Source: an uncultured Lachnospiraceae bacterium (lineage in GTDB: Bacteria; Bacillota; Clostridia; Lachnospirales; Lachnospiraceae). Taken from it: a stretch of DNA of 64,000 bases. A program made the position numbers and the translations under genes. The notes beneath the pieces are model-generated. The model made no database searches and was not told the DNA's origin. It saw only the letters and a program-made list of their open reading frames with translations. This document shows, in pieces, positions 1-11,915 of the stretch (positions are counted from its first letter, which is position 1; the number at the start of each line of letters is the position of its first letter). The stretch is from positions 1 to 64,000 of the forward strand of contig CAJTMW010000014.1 of NCBI GenBank assembly GCA_910577275.1, given 5' to 3'.

Positions 1-39
1 AATATCATGAATTGGCTGGTGACTTATTTCATGCCGGGC
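1..39 (+). repeat. Partial copy of palindromic repeat element (window edge)
   Basis: These first 39 bases match the reverse complement of 8146-8184 at 38 of 39 positions. The similarity stops after GGGC, where this copy continues into its own short hairpin (GCCGGGC ... GCCCGGC, 33-49). The element is cut by the window edge, so its other arm cannot be seen. The two copies are inverted relative to each other and flank rpoB-rpoC. Confidence 0.85.
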
Positions 40-80
40 AACGCCCGGCACGCCCGCAAATTGCCCTTATATTAAATATA

Positions 81-114
81 ATGCTGCGGCCTGACCGCAA
101 AGCCAGACCGCAGC
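81..114 (-). terminator. Possible terminator or 3' hairpin downstream of rpoC
   Basis: An 11-bp inverted repeat with one mismatch (83-93 with 104-114, GCTGCGG-type arms) lies about 80 nt after the rpoC stop. On the minus strand it is followed by an AT-rich stretch (ATTATATTTAATAT) and not a clean U run, so termination is only a suggestion. No gene is seen between 1 and 195. Confidence 0.4.
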
Positions 115-195
115 GTCTCATAATTCCGTATCCTTCCGCCACACTGTTTTCAGCATTATGGCAGTTTCTTTATCTTTTCGTGCCGGGAAGACCTG

Positions 196-3963
<3,768 letters not shown>

Positions 3964-4051
3964 CGCTATCCATGCTCCTTTCCTGACCTGTCACCGCCCT
4001 GCACATTGAAACGGTGACCTGCTTGTGCTTTGGCACGACTTCCCATACGGC

Positions 4052-7000
4052 TTATTCATCAAACGAATCGGCGTCCAAAGCCTCGTCAAACTCCTCGTCA
4101 AAGTCGTCTTCCAACTCTTCTTCCTCCTCGTCTGTGCTTACAAGCTCGCCGCTGTCTTCATCAAACTCCTGCTGCTGATAGCCCATGGAACTGAATGAAC
4201 TCTTATCGTAATCGTAGTTTCGGTCCTCGCCCTCAATCTCGTAGCGGTAATCCGTATCTCCGTAGTCGATAGTCTCCATGATTTCAACCTCGGTATTATC
4301 CTCCCGAAGCACCCGCACATCGAGTCCAAGGGACTGCAGCTCTTTGAGAAGAACCTTAAAGGATTCAGGAATACCCGGCTCAGGGATATTATCGCCCTTG
4401 ATAATTGCCTCGTAGGTCTTTACACGGCCCACAACGTCGTCGGACTTCACGGTAAGAATTTCCTGCAGCGTGTAGGATGCGCCGTAGGCCTCCAGAGCCC
4501 AGACCTCCATCTCTCCGAAACGCTGTCCGCCGAACTGCGCCTTACCGCCAAGAGGCTGCTGGGTTACCAGCGAGTAAGGGCCTGTGGAACGGGCATGAAT
4601 CTTATCGTCCACCAGATGATGGAGCTTTAAGTAATGCATGTGACCTATGGTAACGGGACTGTCAAAATACTCGCCTGTCCTTCCGTCACGGAGCCTTACC
4701 TTTCCGTCCCTGGAAATCGGGACATTCTTCCACACTTCCCTGTGGTCCCTGTTCTTATATAAATAATCCATCACTTCGGGAAGCAAATCCGCTTTATGCT
4801 TTGCCTCGAATTCTTCCCAGCTTGAATTCACGTAATCGTTTGCAAGGTCAAGAGTGTCCATGATATCGTCTTCGTTTGCACCGTCAAATACAGGCGTCGC
4901 CACGTTAAAGCCAAGGGCCCTTGCCGCCAGCGACAGGTGGATTTCAAGTACCTGTCCAATATTCATACGGGAAGGCACGCCAAGCGGGTTAAGTACGATA
5001 TCAAGGGGACGGCCGTTGGGCAGATAAGGCATATCCTCCACAGGAAGCACACGGGAAACAACACCCTTGTTTCCGTGACGGCCTGCCATCTTGTCGCCCA
5101 CGGAAATCTTTCTTTTCTGCGCGATATAAATACGGACAGCCTGATTTACCCCCGGCGAAAGCTCGTCGCCGTTTTCACGGGTAAACACCTTGGCATCCAC
5201 AATAATTCCGTATTCGCCGTGGGGAACCTTAAGGGAGGTATCCCTCACTTCTCTTGCCTTCTCTCCAAAGATGGCGCGCAGAAGCCTTTCCTCCGCGGTC
5301 AGCTCCGTCTCTCCCTTGGGAGTAACCTTGCCTACCAGAATATCACCGGCACGCACCTCGGCGCCAATCCTGATAATTCCTCTCTCGTCCAAATCTTTCA
5401 GGGCATCGTCGCCCACGCCGGGAACGTCTCTTGTGATTTCCTCCGGCCCTAACTTGGTATCTCTGGCTTCCGCCTCATATTCTTCAATGTGCACGGAGGT
5501 ATAAACGTCCTCCTGCACCAGTCTTTCGCTTAAGAGAACCGCGTCCTCATAGTTATAGCCTTCCCAGGTCATAAATCCAATCAGCGGGTTCTTGCCCAGT
5601 GCCAGCTCGCCGTTGGCAGTTGACGGGCCGTCCGCAATTACCTGTCCCGCTTCCACATGCTCGCCCTTGTTTACAATAGGCTTCTGGTTGTAGCAGTTGG
5701 ACTGGTTGCTTCGTGAAAACTTGGTCAGGCGGAATTCCACCTTTTCCCCGTCGTCGCAGGTCATCTTAATCAGCGCGGAGGACACATAGTCAATGACTCC
5801 GCTCTTTTTGGCCACCACGCATACCCCTGAGTCAACTGCCGCCTTCGGCTCCATACCGGTTCCCACCACAGGCGCTTCTGTGGTAAGAAGGGGAACCGCC
5901 TGACGCTGCATGTTAGAGCCCATCAGCGCGCGATTGGCGTCGTCGTTCTCAAGGAAAGGAATCAGCGCCGTCGCCACGGAAAACACCATTTTGGGAGACA
6001 CGTCCATGTAGTCGAACATGGCCTTGGGGTACTCGGAGGTCTCCTCCTTATAACGGCCGGACACCGTATTGCGGACAAAATGCCCTTCCGCGTCAAGCGC
6101 CTCGTTTGCCTGAGCTACGTGATAGTTATCTTCCTCGTCCGCCGTCATATAAACCACTTCTTCCGTTACTCTGGGATTTGACGGGTCGGTTTTGTCTATC
6201 TTACGGTAAGGTGCTTCCACAAAACCGTATTCATTAATCCTTGCATAGGACGCAAGGGAGTTAATCAGTCCGATGTTGGGTCCTTCAGGGGTCTCAATCG
6301 GGCACATTCTGCCGTAGTGGGAGTAATGTACGTCACGAACCTCAAATCCGGCACGGTCCCTGGAAAGACCGCCGGGGCCAAGGGCGGATAAACGCCTCTT
6401 GTGAGTCAGCTCGCCCAAAGGATTGTTCTGGTCCATAAACTGCGAAAGCTGTGAAGAACCGAAGAACTCCTTCACCGCAGCCTGAACCGGCTTGATATTA
6501 ATCAGCACCTGCGGAGAAATCTCCTCGGCGTCGTGAGTCGTCATTCTCTCGCGGACTACTCTTTCCAGTCTGGAAAGGCCGATTCTGTACTGATTCTGCA
6601 AAAGCTCGCCTACGGAACGGATACGCCTGTTCCCTAAGTGGTCGATATCGTCGTCATTGCCAATGCCATACTCAAGATGAATATTGTAGTTGATGGAGGC
6701 AAGGATATCCTCCTTTGTCACATGCTTGGGAATCAGCTCATGGACATTCTTGCGGATGGCCTCCGCAAGGGCCTGCGCGTCCTCCCCGAACTCCTCGAGA
6801 ATCTGCGCAAGTACAGGATAATAAACATGCTCCGTAATGCCCAGCTCTCTGGGATTGCAGTCAACGAAGCTGGTCAGCTCCACCATCATATTGGAAAGAA
6901 TTTTTACGTTTCTCTCCTCCGTCTGAATATATACATAAGGAACCGCCGCGTTCTGGATAGCATCGGCAAGCTCCGCGCTCACCTTTGTCCCTGCTTCCGC

Positions 7001-7921
7001 AAGCACCTCTCCCGTCAGGGTATCCACCACATCCTCCGCAAGAATATGATGCCTTATCCTGTTGCGGAAGGCCAGCTTTTTGTTGAATTTGTATCTGCCG
7101 ACTTTCGCCAAATCATATCTTCTGGGGTCGAAAAACATAGCGTTAATCAGGCTTTCCGCGCTCTCAACGCTGAGGGGCTCACCGGGACGGATTTTCTTGT
7201 ATAACTCTAACAGACCTTCCTGATAATTCGTGGAAACGTCTTTGGAAAAGCTTGCTTCTATCTTGGGTTCATCGCCAAACAACTCTCTGATTTCATCATT
7301 GGTACCTACGCCAAGCGCCCTGATGAGAACAGTGATTGGCACTTTTCTGGTTCTGTCAACACGCACATAAAAAATGTCGTTTGAGTCCGTTTCATACTCC
7401 AGCCACGCCCCTCGGTTGGGAATCACTGTGGCGGAAAACAGCCTCTTGCCGATTTTATCATGGCTGATAGCATAATAAATACCGGGAGAACGAACCAGCT
7501 GACTGACAATAACACGTTCCGCGCCGTTAATGACAAAGGTTCCCGTTTCCGTCATGAGGGGAAGGTCGCCCATGAAAATCTCATGCTCGCTGATTTCTTC
7601 TTTTTCTTTATTATAAAGACGAACCCTGACCTTTAATGGAGCGGCATATGTCGCATCTCTCTCCTTGCATTTCTCGATGGAATATTTCACATCGTCTTCA
7701 CAGAGCTCAAAATCCACAAACTCCAGGCTTAAATGCCCGCTGTAGTCTGCAATCGGAGAAATGTCGTCAAACACCTCTTTCAGCCCTTCTTCAAGGAACC
7801 ATTTATAGGAATCCTTCTGGACTTCAATCAGGTTTGGCACTCCCAGAACCTCTTTCTGTCGTGAATAACTCATACGCATGCTCTTGCCCGTAGCAATAGG
7901 ACGTATTCTGTTCTTTTCCAT
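4052..7921 (-). CDS. rpoB: DNA-directed RNA polymerase subunit beta
   Basis: Second-largest RNA polymerase subunit and the usual rifamycin target. The 1289-residue product carries the expected landmarks: the rif region (SSQLSQFMDQNNPLGELTHK followed by RRLSALGPGGLSRDR), ETPEGPNIGLI, GRHGNKGVVS and the C-terminal clamp segment GKAQFGGQRFGEMEVWALEA. As in beta', the C terminus ends in an acidic low-complexity tail (about 4055-4150). ATG at 7921 with a GGGGTG ribosome site. First gene of rpoB-rpoC, with its own promoter at 8003-8031 and no r-protein gene co-transcribed from it. Confidence 0.99.
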   Translation of the reverse strand: MEKNRIRPIATGKSMRMSYSRQKEVLGVPNLIEVQKDSYKWFLEEGLKEVFDDISPIADYSGHLSLEFVDFELCEDDVKYSIEKCKERDATYAAPLKVRVRLYNKEKEEISEHEIFMGDLPLMTETGTFVINGAERVIVSQLVRSPGIYYAISHDKIGKRLFSATVIPNRGAWLEYETDSNDIFYVRVDRTRKVPITVLIRALGVGTNDEIRELFGDEPKIEASFSKDVSTNYQEGLLELYKKIRPGEPLSVESAESLINAMFFDPRRYDLAKVGRYKFNKKLAFRNRIRHHILAEDVVDTLTGEVLAEAGTKVSAELADAIQNAAVPYVYIQTEERNVKILSNMMVELTSFVDCNPRELGITEHVYYPVLAQILEEFGEDAQALAEAIRKNVHELIPKHVTKEDILASINYNIHLEYGIGNDDDIDHLGNRRIRSVGELLQNQYRIGLSRLERVVRERMTTHDAEEISPQVLINIKPVQAAVKEFFGSSQLSQFMDQNNPLGELTHKRRLSALGPGGLSRDRAGFEVRDVHYSHYGRMCPIETPEGPNIGLINSLASYARINEYGFVEAPYRKIDKTDPSNPRVTEEVVYMTADEEDNYHVAQANEALDAEGHFVRNTVSGRYKEETSEYPKAMFDYMDVSPKMVFSVATALIPFLENDDANRALMGSNMQRQAVPLLTTEAPVVGTGMEPKAAVDSGVCVVAKKSGVIDYVSSALIKMTCDDGEKVEFRLTKFSRSNQSNCYNQKPIVNKGEHVEAGQVIADGPSTANGELALGKNPLIGFMTWEGYNYEDAVLLSERLVQEDVYTSVHIEEYEAEARDTKLGPEEITRDVPGVGDDALKDLDERGIIRIGAEVRAGDILVGKVTPKGETELTAEERLLRAIFGEKAREVRDTSLKVPHGEYGIIVDAKVFTRENGDELSPGVNQAVRIYIAQKRKISVGDKMAGRHGNKGVVSRVLPVEDMPYLPNGRPLDIVLNPLGVPSRMNIGQVLEIHLSLAARALGFNVATPVFDGANEDDIMDTLDLANDYVNSSWEEFEAKHKADLLPEVMDYLYKNRDHREVWKNVPISRDGKVRLRDGRTGEYFDSPVTIGHMHYLKLHHLVDDKIHARSTGPYSLVTQQPLGGKAQFGGQRFGEMEVWALEAYGASYTLQEILTVKSDDVVGRVKTYEAIIKGDNIPEPGIPESFKVLLKELQSLGLDVRVLREDNTEVEIMETIDYGDTDYRYEIEGEDRNYDYDKSSFSSMGYQQQEFDEDSGELVSTDEEEEELEDDFDEEFDEALDADSFDE

Positions 7922-7954
7922 TGACTATTCACCCCGTTCTTAATATGATTAGAC

Positions 7955-7986
7955 AGTGGTATAGAGGTAGTAAGCCTACCATACCA
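7955..7986 (-). promoter_or_regulatory. Hairpin in the rpoB 5' leader
   Basis: A nearly perfect stem-loop with GTGGTAT/ATACCAC arms and inner GTAG/CTAC pairs sits in the short leader between the rpoB promoter and the start codon. No U run follows it, so it is not an intrinsic terminator. It may protect the mRNA or bind a regulator; no known family was recognised. Confidence 0.5.
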
Positions 7987-8002
7987 CAATAGTGCATTTT
8001 CC

Positions 8003-8031
8003 AGTCTACCACAAATTTAAAGTTGAGTCAA
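8003..8031 (-). promoter_or_regulatory. rpoB-rpoC promoter (sigma-A type)
   Basis: On the minus strand TTGACT (8026-8031), a 17-nt spacer and TAGACT (8003-8008) match the housekeeping consensus well. It lies 80 nt upstream of rpoB, just inside the left boundary of the palindromic element at 8056-8234. Confidence 0.85.
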
Positions 8032-8055
8032 CAAAAATTTTTCCAGATTTTGTAA

Positions 8056-8234
8056 CAGTTCAGCCATGCAGAATTGAATGTACAATTTATACGTGGGAGC
8101 CTGCTCACTAAGGACAAATTGTACATTCAATTCTATAGGGCGGACGCCCGACATGAAATAAGTCACCAGCCAATTCATGATATTACAAACCATTACGTAC
8201 AATCTGGTGACTTATGAATGGCATGGCTGAACTG
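8056..8234. repeat. Nested palindromic (MITE-like) element
   Basis: This 179-bp element is bounded by perfect 14-bp terminal inverted repeats (8056-8069 and 8221-8234, CAGTTCAGCCATGC). Inside lie two further hairpins: a perfect 19-bp inverted repeat (8070-8088 with 8116-8134) and a 12-bp one (8158-8169 with 8204-8215). Part of it recurs inverted at 1-39. It carries no transposase, and the single ORF through it is a by-product of the palindromes. It resembles a non-autonomous mobile repeat, but no target-site duplication was confirmed. Confidence 0.75.
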
Positions 8235-8258
8235 CAAAAAAACAGGCTGCGCACAGCC
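8235..8258 (-). terminator. Intrinsic terminator of rplJ-rplL
   Basis: On the minus strand a GGCTG/CAGCC stem (8245-8258) is followed by a run of seven U (8235-8242). It lies about 50 nt past the rplL stop and abuts the palindromic element. Confidence 0.8.
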
Positions 8259-8308
8259 CTCCGCCGTACACAGCCCTCTTTATCCTTAATATGAAGTGGA
8301 ATCTCCGA

Positions 8309-8686
8309 TTACTTTAATGTAACCTTAGCGCCTTCAGCCTCCAGTTTAGCCTTAAGGTCGTCAGCTTCTTCCTTGCTTGCAGCTTCCTTCACCATCTTAG
8401 GTGCGGAATCAACAAGGTCTTTTGCTTCCTTAAGTCCAAGTCCGGTTACTTCACGAACAACCTTGATAACCTTAACCTTGTTCGGGCCAACCTCTGTCAG
8501 CTCTACGTCAAACTCGGTCTTCTCCTCTGCCGCTGCCGCCTCGCCGGCGCCTGCTGCTGCAACTACAACGCCTGCCGCTGCGGATACGCCGAATTCTTCT
8601 TCGCAGGCTTTTACAAGGTCATTTAACTCTAATACGGTGAGCTCTTTGATAGCGTCAATAAATTCCTGTGTGGATAACTTTGCCAT
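8309..8686 (-). CDS. rplL: 50S ribosomal protein L7/L12
   Basis: Stalk protein that recruits translation GTPases to the ribosome. The 125-residue product has an N-terminal dimerisation part (MAKLSTQEFIDAIKELTVLE), an Ala/Gly-rich hinge (AAAGVVVAAAGAGEAAAAE) and the conserved C-terminal domain with KVIKVVREVTGLGLKEAKDLV. The ATG at 8686 is chosen because GGAGGAAAT precedes it and the family begins here; an in-frame upstream ATG has no support. Co-transcribed with rplJ, 97 nt downstream of it. Confidence 0.99.
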   Translation of the reverse strand: MAKLSTQEFIDAIKELTVLELNDLVKACEEEFGVSAAAGVVVAAAGAGEAAAAEEKTEFDVELTEVGPNKVKVIKVVREVTGLGLKEAKDLVDSAPKMVKEAASKEEADDLKAKLEAEGAKVTLK

Positions 8687-8783
8687 TTTTATTTCCTCCA
8701 TTTTAATTTTAATCTGACTGCCCCGGCATCCCATGCCGGACTTTCAATTTCACATTTCAGTATCTGGTAATTTTGCTGCCGCT

Positions 8784-9362
8784 TTACTCCGCCGCAGGCG
8801 CTTCCTCTGCGGGAGCTGCCGCCTCTGCAACAGGTTCTTCTGCTGCTTCCTCTTTTGCAGCCGGCTCGCATGCGTCCGCTCCGCCTTTTTCCGCAATCTG
8901 GTTCAGTACGCGGGCCAGGTTTGCAACAGGCGACTGCATGCTTCCAAGCAATCTGGACAGCAATTCTTCTCTTGACGGAATCTTTGCAATCTCGGCAATA
9001 CCGGCAGCGTCATACACTGAGCCTTCAACAATACCGGCTTTCACTTCCAGCTTGTCTGCTTCCTTTGCAAATTTGCACAGAATTCTTGCAGGAGCTGTCG
9101 CATCGGTCTTGGAAATTGCAATTGCGCTGGGTCCTTCCAGATGAGGGGCAAGGGCTTCGCAATCGGTTCCCTTGAATGCAAAATTCATCATTGTGTTCTT
9201 GTACACCTTGTAGGTGATGCCTTCCTCGCGAAGCTGCTTGCGAAGTCTGGTATCCTGCTCTACCGTAAGTCCTCTGTAGTCAACCAAAACCACAGACTGG
9301 GCGTCCTTGATATTCGCAGAAATCTCATCAACTATAGGCTGTTTCAATTCCACTTTTGCCAC
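8784..9362 (-). CDS. rplJ: 50S ribosomal protein L10
   Basis: Base of the L7/L12 stalk; it binds 23S rRNA and the L12 dimers. The 192-residue product starts MAKVELKQPIVDEISANIKD with VVLVDYRGLTVEQ, typical of L10. Its last 35 or so residues form an Ala/Glu/Pro-rich acidic tail, making it longer than the usual 165-175 residues. The GTG at 9362 is preceded by AGGAGGTAAAG. The L10 leader immediately upstream should give feedback control by the L10-L12 complex. Confidence 0.99.
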   Translation of the reverse strand: MAKVELKQPIVDEISANIKDAQSVVLVDYRGLTVEQDTRLRKQLREEGITYKVYKNTMMNFAFKGTDCEALAPHLEGPSAIAISKTDATAPARILCKFAKEADKLEVKAGIVEGSVYDAAGIAEIAKIPSREELLSRLLGSMQSPVANLARVLNQIAEKGGADACEPAAKEEAAEEPVAEAAAPAEEAPAAE

Positions 9363-9517
9363 TTTCTTTACCTCCTATTAGATTTTTGTGCCGAACAAAA
9401 AGCCTTTCCGAAAGACGGAAAGGCAGAATAAGCTTTTTAAGACTTTTCTCCTCGGCAGGATTTATGCCGCGTCTCCGGCGCCTGCTGTCTTCGGCATGGT
9501 CATTCAAGACCTTTTTT
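9363..9517 (-). promoter_or_regulatory. L10 (rplJ) leader, autoregulatory attenuator
   Basis: The minus strand carries the conserved L10-leader segment GACAGCAGGCGCCGGAGACG followed by GGCATAAATCCTGCCGAGG. Next comes a strong terminator hairpin (GCCTTTCCG/CGGAAAGGC, 9402-9424, with a U run to 9397) just before rplJ. In Firmicutes this leader binds L10-L12 to control rplJL transcription by attenuation; here that is inferred from motif and position. Confidence 0.92.
9397..9424 (-). terminator. Attenuator terminator of the L10 leader
   Basis: A 9-bp stem (9402-9410 with 9416-9424) with a 5-nt loop is followed on the minus strand by TTTTTG. It sits 35 nt before the rplJ start and is the regulated stop of the leader. 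Confidence 0.85.
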
Positions 9518-9546
9518 ACAATAGCACAGCGCCGGACTCATGTCAA
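9518..9546 (-). promoter_or_regulatory. rplJ-rplL promoter
   Basis: The minus strand has TTGACA (9541-9546), a 17-nt spacer and TATTGT (9518-9523), a near-consensus sigma-A promoter. Its start point falls just upstream of the L10 leader, so rplJ-rplL is a transcription unit separate from rplK-rplA. Confidence 0.88.
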
Positions 9547-9628
9547 CTAAAATATCGCGATTTTTGTGTCGCCGGCTGTATAAAGCTCCCGGCAATCCGC
9601 GCCGTCCGTCTCCTGAGGCGGCTCATCG

Positions 9629-10954
9629 TCACGGCCGGCTGACAAAGCCTTCCCCGTCGATAATGACATTGGGTGACAGCCCCCGCATGTACTCCAGTAT
9701 CCGGTCCTTCTCCTCCCCGTACGCCAAATCCACTCGGCAGTCCGACTGAATCGCCGGCATAAACTGAAAGCTCTTTAAGCCCTCCTGTCCGATTGTCACC
9801 CGCACCATGCAGCTGTCCATGGTTTTTGAATTAAACCAGAAATTCCCAAGGCTGTATATCACCGGGGTATCGCCGAAATAATCAATCCCCTGAAGACAGT
9901 GGGGGTGGTCGCCGATAATCAAATCCGCTCCGGCTGCCTCAAGCTTCGGCGCCTGGTCCAGCTGCAGCCAGTCCGGCTCCTCCACATTTTCCGTCCCCCA
10001 GTGAATATAAACAATGACAAAATCGCTGTTTTCCTTCGCCTCCGCCACCACCGCGCAGAGCTTCGACGCGTCAAGGCACCGGAAAACGCCGGGACTGTCC
10101 GCCGTCGCTCCCTTCGTGTCGGGATTTTCCAGCCTCTCTATCTGGGTGGCAGCCACAATGGCAATTTTCATATCGTTCATAATAAAGTAAAGGGGGGCCG
10201 ACGCTTCGTCTATGTTCCTTCCCGCGCCGACGCCCGGAATCCCGGCATTTTCCAAAGTTTCCAGCGTATCCAGAAGACCGGTTTCCCCGAAATCGTAAAT
10301 ATGGTTGTTGGCGAGAATTGCCACGTCCGCTCCCGTGTCCTGCAAAAGGGAAACCTTATCCGTGTCCGCCCGGAAAGTAAACGCCTTTTCCTCTGTGGGG
10401 GTTCCCCGGTTCGTATAAGGAAATTCGTTGTTGATTACCATGACATCCGCCGCCCGCATATGGGCAAGGAGCCCCTCGGAAATCCCGTCCTCAATCCTGC
10501 CGCCTCTATTTAACAGATTCGCCATAATCGCAAACTCATCATCCAGAAGGAAATCCCCCGCAAAGCAAAAGCTCACCTCGTCCTCCCGGTCCGCCTCCCA
10601 CGGCAGAATCCTGTTTGCCTTCAGGTATTCCTCGTCGTCAAGTTCTTCGGCATACCGTCCCGCCGGTTTTGCAGCCTCCTCTGGCTCTTCGCCGGTGTCA
10701 ACGTTTTCCTTTTCTTTATCCTCACGGTCCGGTATTTTCTCCTTAAAAAGCTGAAAATCATCCTTTTTTTCCTGAACGGGCGTTTCTTCCTGCGCCTGAT
10801 AAGTCTCCTTAACGTCCCCGTTTAAAGCCTTATATGCGATAAGGCCGGCTACGCCAATGGATAGCACAAGACAGAGCGTGATGAGGAAAACAACAAGTAT
10901 TCCTTTTCCGTAGCTTTCGTTATTTCTTTTTTTTGCCTTTACTTTTCGCTTCAT
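9629..10954 (-). CDS. CapA-family (poly-gamma-glutamate synthesis/capsule) protein
   Basis: A 441-residue membrane-anchored protein of the CapA/PgsA metallophosphatase-like family. It has a Lys/Arg-rich N terminus, one membrane segment (GILVVFLITLCLVLSIGVAG, about residues 18-37), a charged Glu-rich linker, then the CapA domain with FAGDFLLDDE, NNEFPYTNRG, AILANNHIYDFG, YIHWGTE and GDHPHCLQGI. Family members act outside the cell in capsule or gamma-glutamate polymer production; the substrate here is unknown. The ATG at 10954 follows GCGAGGGG; the longer frame starts inside the rplA terminator and is rejected. It lies alone between rplA and rplJ, an unusual insertion in a conserved ribosomal block. 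Confidence 0.85.
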   Translation of the reverse strand: MKRKVKAKKRNNESYGKGILVVFLITLCLVLSIGVAGLIAYKALNGDVKETYQAQEETPVQEKKDDFQLFKEKIPDREDKEKENVDTGEEPEEAAKPAGRYAEELDDEEYLKANRILPWEADREDEVSFCFAGDFLLDDEFAIMANLLNRGGRIEDGISEGLLAHMRAADVMVINNEFPYTNRGTPTEEKAFTFRADTDKVSLLQDTGADVAILANNHIYDFGETGLLDTLETLENAGIPGVGAGRNIDEASAPLYFIMNDMKIAIVAATQIERLENPDTKGATADSPGVFRCLDASKLCAVVAEAKENSDFVIVYIHWGTENVEEPDWLQLDQAPKLEAAGADLIIGDHPHCLQGIDYFGDTPVIYSLGNFWFNSKTMDSCMVRVTIGQEGLKSFQFMPAIQSDCRVDLAYGEEKDRILEYMRGLSPNVIIDGEGFVSRP

Positions 10955-10972
10955 TCCCCTCGCCTCTGATTC

Positions 10973-11002
10973 AAAAAAGCCGCGGCTTAACCAAGCCGCG
11001 GC
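10973..11002 (-). terminator. Terminator of rpmG-secE-nusG-rplK-rplA
   Basis: A perfect 10-bp GC-rich stem (10979-10988 with 10993-11002, loop of 4) is followed on the minus strand by six U. It lies 53 nt after rplA and 19 nt before the CapA-like start codon, so capA probably depends on read-through or an unrecognised promoter. Confidence 0.9.
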
Positions 11003-11010
11003 TTTTATCA

Positions 11011-11049
11011 TTACAATAAGCTGACTCACAAAGCGTGACAGCGTTTGTT
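11011..11049 (-). repeat. Terminator-associated 39-nt repeat, copy 1
   Basis: Read on the minus strand, this 39-nt segment matches 15052-15090 at 35 of 39 positions and is related to 41155-41193. It lies between the rplA stop codon and the terminator hairpin. GCTG and CAGC ends can pair across it, with CAC/GTG inside, so it may fold as a hairpin before the terminator. Confidence 0.85.
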
Positions 11050-11054
11050 GCCTG

Positions 11055-11744
11055 TCAGAACTTTGCTGTGCTGACTCTCACACCGGGGCCCATTGTGGAA
11101 GTAAGCGTAATGCTTCTCAGATACTGCCCTTTCAGTGCTGAAGGTCTTGCCTTAACAATCGCATCCATCAGTGCGTTGAAGTTTTCCTGAAGCTTCTCGT
11201 CTGTGAAGGAAGCCTTTCCAATCGGCACATGGATAATGTTGGACCTGTCGAGCCTGTACTCAATCTTACCGGCTTTGATATCGTTAATTGCTTTGGTTAC
11301 GTCCATGGTAACGGTGCCTGCCTTGGGATTGGGCATGAGTCCTTTGGGTCCTAAAACCTTACCGAGACGTCCCACAACGCCCATCATATCAGGGGTGGCA
11401 ACCACCACGTCAAAATCAAGCCATCCGTCTTTCTGGATTCTGGGAATCAGCTCCTCGCCGCCCACATAATCTGCGCCGGCTGCCTCAGCCTCGCTCAACT
11501 TGTCGCCCTTGGCGAAAACCAGAACCTTAACGGTTTTACCTGTACCATTGGGAAGCACTACCGCGCCACGAATCTGCTGTTCTGCATGACGTCCGTCGCA
11601 GCCTGTTCTGATGTGAACCTCAACGGTCTCGTCAAATTTTGCAACTGCTGTCTTTTTCACCAGTCCAATCGCGTCAGCGGGCTCGTATAACATTGCGCGG
11701 TCAACCTGTTTTGCGGCTTCCGTATATCTTTTTCCTCGTTTCAT
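11055..11744 (-). CDS. rplA: 50S ribosomal protein L1
   Basis: Forms the mobile L1 stalk near the tRNA exit site and commonly represses its own mRNA. The 229-residue length is normal for bacterial L1; conserved stretches include KVLVFAKGDK, DMMGVVGRLGKVLGPKGLMP and the C-terminal TSTMGPGVRV. ATG at 11744 with AGGAGG upstream. It follows rplK after a 171-nt structured spacer. Confidence 0.99.
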   Translation of the reverse strand: MKRGKRYTEAAKQVDRAMLYEPADAIGLVKKTAVAKFDETVEVHIRTGCDGRHAEQQIRGAVVLPNGTGKTVKVLVFAKGDKLSEAEAAGADYVGGEELIPRIQKDGWLDFDVVVATPDMMGVVGRLGKVLGPKGLMPNPKAGTVTMDVTKAINDIKAGKIEYRLDRSNIIHVPIGKASFTDEKLQENFNALMDAIVKARPSALKGQYLRSITLTSTMGPGVRVSTAKF

Positions 11745-11915
11745 TATTATTCCTCCTATGGTTCAAACGACACCGGACAGCACCGGACGACCTTGCGGTC
11801 TTACCGGGAGAAAACCTTCGGTTTTCCGCACCGGACGCGGCCTGACGACTTTCCTTTTTCCATATCAGGCAGGCGGCTGTCTTATGTGTGTCTCCCACTT
11901 TTCAATATTTATTAG
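11745..11915 (-). promoter_or_regulatory. Structured rplK-rplA spacer, possible L1 control site
   Basis: This spacer is long for the operon and holds two tight hairpins: GAAAACC/GGTTTTC (11810-11826) and a GNRA-type GACC-GCAA-GGTC loop (11789-11800). TCCGGTG appears three times. L1 often binds its own mRNA near this place, so a regulatory role is plausible; no recognised L1 mimic was confirmed. Confidence 0.4.

Noticed and set aside
8017..8202. Short minus-strand ORF between rpoB and rplL
   Set aside because: It runs through the palindromic element and into the rpoB promoter; the translation simply reads the inverted repeats.
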